A model generated the notes under the pieces. It ran no database searches, was not told where the DNA came from, and saw only the letters and a list, made by a program, of their open reading frames with translations. A stretch of DNA of 8,797 bases, from positions 1-8,797 of the forward strand of contig JAIFLS010000144.1 in NCBI GenBank assembly GCA_020048935.1. Direction: 5' to 3'. Within the stretch, counting starts at the first letter, position 1, and each line of letters starts with the position of its first letter. The stretch is from a bacterium. GTDB lineage: Bacteria; Verrucomicrobiota; Kiritimatiellia; UBA8416. Below are positions 1 to 6,499 of the stretch, piece by piece. A program made the translations under genes and the position numbers.

Positions 1-946
1 TAATGTGATCAGGGCGATAGTTGCGCAGCATGGTACGCATCCAGCGCATATCCTCAACCGTGCTGCAATACATCACGAAGCGCCAATTGAAATCGCTATA
101 GGTACCAAAGGCCGGATCAAGCAGGCCATCAAGGAAGGCCTTCTCATAATCCAGATAGACTTCCACCATCACCTCTGCTGCCGTCATGCCCTCCTTCGTG
201 ATACACCCGTCAGGATGCTCCATGGCGCTTGCCAGTGCGAAGCGCTGGAAGAAACCATCCTTTGCGCGTGGGCTGGCCTTCTGGATGGCCTTGTAGATCT
301 GCATCGCCTGAGCATACTTGCCCTGATAGCAGCCTCCCAACTCTAAGATCTGCTTGATAAGCTTGTCATCCCCCAGAAGCTCATCAATCAGTGCTTCCTC
401 CTCCTTGCCTTGTTGCGCGAACAAGGCAAGTCCGCGCGGGGTGGCATGTGCAAGAAGCGCATGTTTTCGCATCTTGATATCCAGTTTATCACTCGAGAGG
501 AACCCGTCGGCATCAGAAAGCACTGACGCCGCAGCCACCACAGCGTTTGACTGGGCTTCCGCATACAGCTTATGGCTAGGTGCATATCTTGGAGGCGCGC
601 ACTTGAGTCCGTTCGGATTCGGTTGGGGCGGTACGGCAGCCACAGCCGCATGGGCATTCATAAATGCAGTCTTCATCTGCTCATCAACAACGGGCACCGC
701 CGCCGAAATATCCTGTTTCAGCGCGGCAAGTATCGCTGTGAATTTTGCCAGAAGATTCTCGCCCTGCGCCGACAGGGCCGCCTCACTCCATTTAGCGGTG
801 GTGCCGGGATCGATCTCAACATCGTTAACGGTATCTACGCGGCCTGTCACCGCCCCCTTCTTGTCCTGTGCCAATGCGATATTGCAATGGCCCGCCAGAA
901 TCACGCCTGCAAAACTACTGATAACAATTATTCGTTGTATCTTCAT
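1..946 (-). CDS. Exported helical protein of unknown function, 3' end cut off by window edge
   Basis: The reading frame is open from the ATG at 946 to the left edge, giving 315 residues with no stop, so the C-terminus is missing. The start is well supported: an AGGAGGTGAT Shine-Dalgarno lies 10 bases upstream, and residues 1-26 form a classic signal peptide (basic MKIQR, hydrophobic core, ALA|QD cleavage), so the protein is exported. After cleavage it is mostly helical and Ala/Lys/Glu-rich, with a proline-rich segment near 104-123 (PPQPNPNG) and a TPR-like stretch near 203-240 (GCYQGKYAQAMQIYKAIQKA). The visible end, MLRNYRPDHI, reminds me of the pre-catalytic region of PVC secreted transglutaminase-like proteins, but no Cys-His-Asp triad lies inside the window, so this is a weak inference. 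It is the last visible gene, 14 bases after the preceding stop, and is probably translationally coupled to it. Confidence 0.9.
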   Translation of the reverse strand, partial: MKIQRIIVISSFAGVILAGHCNIALAQDKKGAVTGRVDTVNDVEIDPGTTAKWSEAALSAQGENLLAKFTAILAALKQDISAAVPVVDEQMKTAFMNAHAAVAAVPPQPNPNGLKCAPPRYAPSHKLYAEAQSNAVVAAASVLSDADGFLSSDKLDIKMRKHALLAHATPRGLALFAQQGKEEEALIDELLGDDKLIKQILELGGCYQGKYAQAMQIYKAIQKASPRAKDGFFQRFALASAMEHPDGCITKEGMTAAEVMVEVYLDYEKAFLDGLLDPAFGTYSDFNWRFVMYCSTVEDMRWMRTMLRNYRPDHI

Positions 947-951
947 AACTC

Positions 952-962
952 AATCACCTCCT
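952..962 (-). promoter_or_regulatory. Near-perfect Shine-Dalgarno for the leftmost gene, overlapping the upstream stop codon
   Basis: On the minus strand the bases read AGGAGGTGATT, an extended match to the anti-Shine-Dalgarno at the 3' end of 16S rRNA. AGGAGG is separated from the ATG at 946 by 10 bases. The site overlaps the TAG stop (963-961) of the preceding gene, so terminating ribosomes arrive directly on it. It is the strongest ribosome binding site in the window, and the gene it serves may be translated at a higher rate than its neighbours. The rate is inference; the sequence match is direct. Confidence 0.85.
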
Positions 963-3705
963 ATTTCTTAATCTCACTCAAGGCCCTTAATCTCTCATGG
1001 AATACACTGTATACGTTGGGCTTGTGCGGTCTGGAAGGCTGCTCGCAGTGTTTGCGCAGGTCATCCGCCTCTTCCTTGCGTCCGAGCTGATCGAGAATCA
1101 GGATCTTCTCAGCCCACAGTGCTGGTAGCGTGTCGCAGACCTCCTTCATGACAACAGTTGCCGCGTCTTTCTGCCATTCAGCAGGATTATTGTTTCTCCG
1201 CCCCCGGAAATGTTGCAGCTTGTGCGCGTCGATCGCCTTGTCTATAGCGTCAAGCGCCGCTTCCCATTCTTTCAACCCAATATGGGCAAGCGCCTTGCCA
1301 TGATATCTTGGCGGTAGCCAACCGTAGCGATCCGCCTCGCCCGGTGGAAAAGGGCCGGAGAAGACGCGTGCGGCCTCCTTGTAATCGCCTTTGGCGAGTA
1401 GTTCATACGCGGTTTCCACCTCGCATGCCTCAACATGAACTCGCATGGCGAGCAGAAACGCGTACGGGAATCCGAATTCAGTCTGGTAACTCAGTCCGGA
1501 TGCTTGCCAGGCAATCGAACCATCGCGGCGCAGCACGAAGACATTGGGGATGCGATCCGCGGAAAGTATACCGAGCTGCCGAACCATTGGATTATTCAGC
1601 CCGCTAGGTACCATGACCGCCTGGCAATCCCACTTGTTCGTCTCCATCAGAAACCGGACCTGATCAGAATTATCCGTCAGAAAAGCGGCGACAAAGTTGA
1701 TGTCTTTGTTGATATGGCTTGATGTCAAATCCCCCGCATTCCGCATCACCCCGCGAATACAGTCGTTTTTCGTCGCATTGCCGCGGGAATCCAGGACCAC
1801 AGGAAAGTCCGCCTTTGGATCTGCCGGCGGCTCCACAAACAGAAGATAGGTCAGTTTTCCATTTGTTTCCCTCGGCAGGATGAACGCTGAGCCGTCAAGC
1901 TTCCTGAGTTCAATATCGGGCAGCCGGTTTGTCGATGCAGCCTGTCCGAAAGCAACGATGTGATAACGCGGGTGCCTCTCCTGGCGACTGTAGTTCGCTT
2001 TCAACAGGCGGTATTGATGATGCCTGTCGCGCAGCAACGAAGTGAATGCATAGAACGCGGGATTTTCGGCATTTTTATCCAGGAATAATCCTCGATATTT
2101 CTCATGCAGTTCTCTGGACCTCGCCTCAAGGGCCAAAATAGCTGCAGCCGCCAGAGCCGGAGCAGGCGCGTCACTGCCGCCACAATCCTCCAGAAATCGG
2201 GTCACCACTAACTCCGCGTCAGCTTCTTCATTTCGCAGAGCCTCTTTGGCCAGACAGAAGCGAGGAATGACATCCTCTCCCGCTGTAGGCGTAGATGCCA
2301 AAACAACTTTCGCCTCTGAAACCGCATCCACAAGATATTTTGGCTGGCAAGCCAGGTACCGCATACCCAGCAGTGCAATGATGCGTCGATTGCGAACGCC
2401 ACCTGTATCCGGAGCGTTTGGATCTTTCTGGATGGCCTCGGCGCATAGCTCCGCCGTTCTTGTGTAGCGGGAAAGCGCATCTTCCTCGGTTAGCCGGTAC
2501 CGAAAAGGAGGCATTACGAAACCGTTCTGGATGGCTTGCACCGTGGATGTCGGTTGCGGATTGGTGGAAGGTTGCCCGGACAAAAGAAAATCGCCAATAA
2601 ACAGGTACTGGAGTTGAGCGCTATAGCGTTCCTCAGAGACCGTTGCCGGATCAAGCGCATTCATGAGCCCATGGACCATCTCCGGCCTGATAACAGAAAG
2701 CCCGTACTCGTTTACTAATAGTGATACAGGATCGCCCTGCGCGTATGTACGATACACCTGGCTGCCTCTCCCCTCAGGCAGAAGCAAGGCGGCCCAGTCA
2801 AGCCCTTGCTCCTTCAGGATCGACGCGCCCCCGTCCGTCAGTTCATCCAGATTAAAGCTAAAGACATGCACACGCCCTGAAAACTGCGCCAGATTCTCTT
2901 TTGTCCTTGCCAGATACTTCTCATACCCCGGATTATTCTTGGACCAGAAAACGATCATGCACATACGCCCGACAGTATCAGAGGGAAAGCTGAGCGTCGT
3001 GCCGTCGCTGCGCTCGAATGTCCCCTTGAAACTGACGTCCAGCCGGCTTATCTTCAGATGCTTTCGTCGAAACTCGATGACCTCGGCATCGTCGGAGAAA
3101 TTTTCGTCCAGCGCATAAACAATCGCATCCTCGAGTTCAGGTGCATCAAGCTTCTGGACAATAAGGACCCCCATAAGCAGGCTTTTGGCCTCAGCCGTTG
3201 TCCCGCGATATCGCTCTATCAGTTCCGCAAGCGCGTTCGCACGCTCTTCCAGCGTGGCGTTCTTCCCGGAGAGTTCTCTTTCGGAAAGCAGAAGATCTGC
3301 TTCAAGCCGGATCTCGGCATATTCATCCGGTGCCATTTTCAGTTTCTCACACGTTTCGAACAGTGCCGTTCGATTCTGCTCGATGTTCTCAACGTCAAGC
3401 AAGTGTTTCTGGCACTGGAATATGACGCCCAGTAGACGAAACCGGTTTGCTGCTTCGGGCGCTGCCTTGATCAGCTCAAGCCCTTTTCGCGCGGCGTTCT
3501 TGAATGTCCGCCGGCTGGCTGTTGATATCGCGCCCTGCCTCGCCCCGTCCTGCAACGCCTGCTCGATAGAAACGATGTCGTCCTCGGGGATGAGTGCGCT
3601 CTCCGGTGCGGCATCGACAGCACCTATGCATCCAAACACCAAAAGCCCGAAGAGAAAAATCTGTACATCGTGTGTTAAGTTATATAGGTATTTTCCTGCT
3701 TTCAT
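961..3705 (-). CDS. Secreted tandem thioredoxin-like/TPR protein, paralogue 2 (914 aa)
   Basis: Start chosen at the ATG at 3705 (MKAGKYLYN), not the possible start at 3876. The longer form would add 57 arginine-rich residues read out of frame over the end of the neighbouring gene, whereas the chosen start has GGAGG upstream and yields a signal peptide (basic n-region, hydrophobic core 16-30, cleavage near VDA|AP). Layout: helical N-terminal domain about 40-215 with APDEYAEIRLEADLLLSE at 126-143; thioredoxin-like fold about 224-341; short linker 376-388; helical middle about 398-570 with LRDRHHQYR; second thioredoxin-like fold about 597-742 with the cis-Pro-type strand RIPNVFVLRRDGSIAW; TPR-like repeats about 763-880. 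The place where a redox thioredoxin carries WCxxC reads FWSKNNPGY (253-261), so the first fold has no active site. The protein is collinear with the upstream gene and clearly a tandem duplicate. Function unknown; an exported binding or scaffold role is inferred. Confidence 0.94.
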   Translation of the reverse strand: MKAGKYLYNLTHDVQIFLFGLLVFGCIGAVDAAPESALIPEDDIVSIEQALQDGARQGAISTASRRTFKNAARKGLELIKAAPEAANRFRLLGVIFQCQKHLLDVENIEQNRTALFETCEKLKMAPDEYAEIRLEADLLLSERELSGKNATLEERANALAELIERYRGTTAEAKSLLMGVLIVQKLDAPELEDAIVYALDENFSDDAEVIEFRRKHLKISRLDVSFKGTFERSDGTTLSFPSDTVGRMCMIVFWSKNNPGYEKYLARTKENLAQFSGRVHVFSFNLDELTDGGASILKEQGLDWAALLLPEGRGSQVYRTYAQGDPVSLLVNEYGLSVIRPEMVHGLMNALDPATVSEERYSAQLQYLFIGDFLLSGQPSTNPQPTSTVQAIQNGFVMPPFRYRLTEEDALSRYTRTAELCAEAIQKDPNAPDTGGVRNRRIIALLGMRYLACQPKYLVDAVSEAKVVLASTPTAGEDVIPRFCLAKEALRNEEADAELVVTRFLEDCGGSDAPAPALAAAAILALEARSRELHEKYRGLFLDKNAENPAFYAFTSLLRDRHHQYRLLKANYSRQERHPRYHIVAFGQAASTNRLPDIELRKLDGSAFILPRETNGKLTYLLFVEPPADPKADFPVVLDSRGNATKNDCIRGVMRNAGDLTSSHINKDINFVAAFLTDNSDQVRFLMETNKWDCQAVMVPSGLNNPMVRQLGILSADRIPNVFVLRRDGSIAWQASGLSYQTEFGFPYAFLLAMRVHVEACEVETAYELLAKGDYKEAARVFSGPFPPGEADRYGWLPPRYHGKALAHIGLKEWEAALDAIDKAIDAHKLQHFRGRRNNNPAEWQKDAATVVMKEVCDTLPALWAEKILILDQLGRKEEADDLRKHCEQPSRPHKPNVYSVFHERLRALSEIKK

Positions 3706-3709
3706 TCCG

Positions 3710-6484
3710 TTACTTCCCCTCCAGCTCCAACCGCACCTGCTTAAGCTGCTCATAGTAAACGCCAACAGGAACCCCACCCCTGGCTTCCCCCGGCGGCAGC
3801 TTGGAATGCGGCAGGCGCTCCTTCGAGGCACGACTACGTTCAATCCTTGCCTCCTGTTCACGGCCCAGCTTCTCAAGAATGGCCGCCTTTGTCAGATGCA
3901 TTTCGACAATACCATGACACTTGCACATGGCGCTCTTGAAATCGTCACGGCGCCGTTCGATCGCCTTATCGATTTCACCCAGAGCGGCATTCCAGTCCTT
4001 GATCCCCATATAGGCAAGCGCCCGGCCCTGAAAACGATCTGCGGCCCACCAGTCAGATCTGCTGTCGGCCGGCGCAAAGTTCTGGAAAATCGCAAGCGCA
4101 TTCGTGAAATCACCCTTCTGAAGCACCTCGAAGGCCGTATCCGATTTAATCTTCTCTATATTTGACCCTATGCCGAGTGTCATCGCGTATCCAACCCCAG
4201 ATCCATAATGCCTGTATTCCAGCCCGGATATCGTCCAGGCAACTGTGCCGTCAGGACGAAAAAGCAGGGGATTCGGCATCCTGTCGGCAGAAAGAATTCC
4301 AAGCTGCTGAACCAGCGGGTTCCCTAGGCCGCCCGGCAGAATCCCGACCTGCAGCTCACTGTCCAAACCGGTAATCATCGACCTTGCCGTGTTCGTATCG
4401 TCAGAAAGGAAGGTAACCACCGCCTTCACCCCTCTGCTCGTATAAGTCCTGCCAAAACCGTTGACTTGATCAACAAGATTGCTCCGCGCCGACAAGTCCA
4501 CCGGAGGCTCAGCGAAGACGACACCCAGCATCGCCCCTGCCGCATATTCCGGGATCTTGAGTACGCCACCGTCGAGCGTCCTGAGCTCGAACTGGATACG
4601 GCGGTTCCTGTCCTGCGGCTCCTCAAGCCCTGCGACAATGTCCCTGAACTTATACTTCTGGGGCCTGTCAAATCCATAGCCTCCGGGAGACGCCCAGAAG
4701 TTGCGATAGCAATGGTGCCTGTCTCGCAGGAAAGCATACACCTGCCACAGATATGGGTGCTCACTTTCTTCCAACGCCAGAAGCTTCTGACGATACTGCT
4801 CGTGACTCGTGCGCGCGTTGGACTCAAGGGCTAGAATGGCTGCAGCGGCCAAAGCGGATGCTGGCGCATTCTCGCCGCCTGACTCTGTGATTAAGCCGGC
4901 AAGAAGCACTTCAGGGTCAATATTACCATTACGCAGTGCCTCTTTTGCAAGACAGAACCGAGCGGCCACATCCGCACCAGCAGGCAAGTCCATAGCCAGC
5001 ACCGTCTTCGCCTCCTTCACTGCCTCTTCCAGATGCTTCGGCTCACCAGCCCCATTCCACATGCCTATCAGCGCAATCATCCTGCGGTTGCGCACAACCC
5101 AAAGCTCGGGCGCTTTTGAATACTTCTTGATTGCACTGGCACAGAGGTTCTCCGCCTTCACGTAGTTATCCAACTCCTGCTTCCGCGGTAGCCGATAGCG
5201 TAACGGCGGAGCAACGAAACACTCCTGTATGGTTTGTAGCGTTGCAGTCGGAACCACATCGCCCTGTTCGGATGCTGGGGGTTCGGTGCTGGTTGCTGGA
5301 CGTTGCTGTTTGGCCACGCCAGTCTCTGCAACAAGGAAGTCGCCAATGAAAAGAGACCGCAGCTGCGCCAGGTAACGTTCACTGTCAAGCGTCTGCACGA
5401 TGTCCGGCAGGTTCAAGCCCTGGCCAATGCCGACGACTCCACCGATTTCCTGTTTCGCTGGCGGCGGGCGGAGCAGCGCATGTCCCTGTCCGTTGACCAG
5501 CACGGCGAGTGGTGCACTCGTCGCGTACGCCTGAAAAGCCGAAGATCCGCTTCCGCCTGGCAGGTGCAAGGCTGTCCAATCCAGCTTCATTTTGCGCAGG
5601 ATCTTCTCGCCCGCGTCAGGAAGCTCATCAAGGTTTAAACTAAAAACCCTGAACCGGCCGGGATGACTGTCCTGCATCGTTTTGAAAGCAGCCAGATTCT
5701 TGTCCAATTCCGGCATGGCTTCAGACCAGAAACAGACAACATACTGATGCCCCAGGAAATCATAAGGAAACACTAACAAGGATCCGGACGCTGTCTTGAA
5801 TGTGCCGCTGAATACGACATCCGTCTCGCCTCCGGGATTGCTTTTACGCCGGAACTCAATTGCCTTGTGATCTCCGGCGAAGCGCTCGAACATCGTGTCG
5901 CGAATCCCTTTGTCGACATCAAACTCCTGAAGATTGACAGCGACAAGCGATCCCATCATAAGGCTCTTCCATTCGGCCTGGGTGCCACGATACTTAGCCA
6001 GCATAAGCTCAAGCGCCTGCACGCGCTCATCCGTTGTGGCCTGCTTGAGAGCAAGGTCTCGTTCGGAAAGCAGCATATCCGCTTCCAGGCGGAGTTCTGC
6101 ATACTCATCCGGCGCTATTGCCAGCTTTTCGCATGTAGCAAATATGGCACTACGATTCTCTTCTGTTGTCTCAAGAGTTAACACCCTCTTCTGGCAATCG
6201 AACATGACGGCAAGGGCTTCATAACGGTTCGGTGCCTCCCCGTCGGCCGCAATCAGAGCTTCAGCCTTGCGAATGACACCCTTGCAGGCCCTGCGCACAT
6301 CGACCGATGTTGCCCCTCTCACCCCATCCGCCATCTCAGACTGAAGCGCTTCGATTTCAGAATCGGGAATAGACGCAGCCACCTTCTCTTGTGCAATCCC
6401 TGACATCGGCAACAAGATCAACCCTAACAAACACGCAAGGCCAGAGTTCCATGATATGATAACTGACAACAGACTACTGGTCAC
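3710..6484 (-). CDS. Secreted tandem thioredoxin-like/TPR protein, paralogue 1 (924 aa)
   Basis: Starts at a GTG at 6484, the first possible start after an in-frame TGA only two codons upstream. Residues 1-31 form a hydrophobic export signal (core 17-30, cleavage near GIA|Q) that has no Lys or Arg in its n-region, which is unusual. Layout: helical N-terminal domain about 38-215 with APDEYAELRLEADMLLSE at 124-141; thioredoxin-like fold about 223-340; linker 388-410; helical middle about 425-595 with LRDRHHCYR; second thioredoxin-like fold about 631-758 with LGILSADRMPNPLLFRPDG; TPR-like repeats about 780-880. The CxxC position of the first fold reads FWSEAMPEL (252-260) and the second fold also lacks CxxC, so both look redox-inactive. 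Compared with its downstream paralogue it has a longer linker (residues 393-407, encoded by a seven-base repeat tract) and a longer C-terminal tail. Exact role unknown; a protein-interaction function in the envelope is inferred. Confidence 0.94.
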   Translation of the reverse strand: MTSSLLSVIISWNSGLACLLGLILLPMSGIAQEKVAASIPDSEIEALQSEMADGVRGATSVDVRRACKGVIRKAEALIAADGEAPNRYEALAVMFDCQKRVLTLETTEENRSAIFATCEKLAIAPDEYAELRLEADMLLSERDLALKQATTDERVQALELMLAKYRGTQAEWKSLMMGSLVAVNLQEFDVDKGIRDTMFERFAGDHKAIEFRRKSNPGGETDVVFSGTFKTASGSLLVFPYDFLGHQYVVCFWSEAMPELDKNLAAFKTMQDSHPGRFRVFSLNLDELPDAGEKILRKMKLDWTALHLPGGSGSSAFQAYATSAPLAVLVNGQGHALLRPPPAKQEIGGVVGIGQGLNLPDIVQTLDSERYLAQLRSLFIGDFLVAETGVAKQQRPATSTEPPASEQGDVVPTATLQTIQECFVAPPLRYRLPRKQELDNYVKAENLCASAIKKYSKAPELWVVRNRRMIALIGMWNGAGEPKHLEEAVKEAKTVLAMDLPAGADVAARFCLAKEALRNGNIDPEVLLAGLITESGGENAPASALAAAAILALESNARTSHEQYRQKLLALEESEHPYLWQVYAFLRDRHHCYRNFWASPGGYGFDRPQKYKFRDIVAGLEEPQDRNRRIQFELRTLDGGVLKIPEYAAGAMLGVVFAEPPVDLSARSNLVDQVNGFGRTYTSRGVKAVVTFLSDDTNTARSMITGLDSELQVGILPGGLGNPLVQQLGILSADRMPNPLLFRPDGTVAWTISGLEYRHYGSGVGYAMTLGIGSNIEKIKSDTAFEVLQKGDFTNALAIFQNFAPADSRSDWWAADRFQGRALAYMGIKDWNAALGEIDKAIERRRDDFKSAMCKCHGIVEMHLTKAAILEKLGREQEARIERSRASKERLPHSKLPPGEARGGVPVGVYYEQLKQVRLELEGK
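3716..3722 (-). promoter_or_regulatory. Ribosome binding site deciding the 3705 start
   Basis: GGAGGGG on the minus strand lies inside the last codons of the upstream gene; its GGAGG core (3722-3718) is 12 bases before the ATG at 3705. The upstream TAA stop (3712-3710) lies between the two, so initiation is probably coupled to termination of the upstream paralogue. With the signal peptide this settles the short start for the 914-residue protein. Confidence 0.65.
5264..5308. repeat. Degenerate heptamer tract inside the 924-aa gene linker
   Basis: On the plus strand the seven-base units GATGCTG (5271-5277), GGTGCTG (5285-5291) and GTTGCTG (5292-5298, and again 5302-5308 after a 3-base interruption) are interspersed with diverged units CTGTTCG and GGGGTTC. 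The consensus is about GNTGCTG. The tract encodes residues 393-407, rich in Pro, Ser, Thr and Gln. The homologous linker in the downstream paralogue is roughly 17 residues shorter, so the tract coincides with an insertion. Confidence 0.7.
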
Positions 6485-6491
6485 TGATCAC
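6457..6491. repeat. Degenerate heptamer tract spanning the start of the 924-aa gene
   Basis: Five consecutive seven-base units on the plus strand fit about TGAYNAC: TGATAAC (6457), TGACAAC (6464), AGACTAC (6471), TGGTCAC (6478) and TGATCAC (6485). The tract begins 6 bases after the stop of the upstream gene, supplies the GTG start codon (in unit 6478-6484) and encodes the first nine residues of the exported protein. Periodicity is clear by eye; the middle unit is the most diverged. Confidence 0.8.
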
Positions 6492-6492
6492 G

Positions 6493-6499
6493 CCCCCTT
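6493..6499 (-). promoter_or_regulatory. Purine-rich ribosome binding site for the GTG start at 6484
   Basis: AAGGGGG on the minus strand lies 8 bases before the GTG and overlaps the TAA stop (6500-6498) of the upstream gene. It is a modest match to the anti-Shine-Dalgarno, but it is the only candidate close to this start, and an in-frame TGA just upstream excludes longer forms. Confidence 0.5.

Noticed and set aside
354..971. Plus-strand open frame of 205 codons, and a similar one at 5-346
   Set aside because: They are antisense to the exported protein that starts at 946, whose strong ribosome binding site and signal peptide establish the minus-strand gene.
3661..3705. AT-rich stretch as an internal promoter
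   Set aside because: It lies inside the signal-peptide codons of the 914-aa gene, and its composition is explained by coding for hydrophobic and Tyr/Asn residues; I see no convincing -35/-10 pair.
3706..3876. 57-residue N-terminal extension of the 914-aa protein from a possible start at 3876
   Set aside because: It overlaps the conserved end of the upstream paralogue in another frame and is Arg/Cys/Ser-rich. It would also bury the clear signal peptide and ignore the GGAGG site before 3705.
3185..4165. Plus-strand open frame of 326 codons
   Set aside because: It lies antisense across the junction of two well-supported paralogues, is Ser/Arg-rich without domain features, and has no neighbour on its strand.
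5465..5818. Calling the paralogues thiol-disulfide oxidoreductases
   Set aside because: The folds look thioredoxin-like, but the CxxC cysteines are absent in both proteins, so redox activity is not supported.
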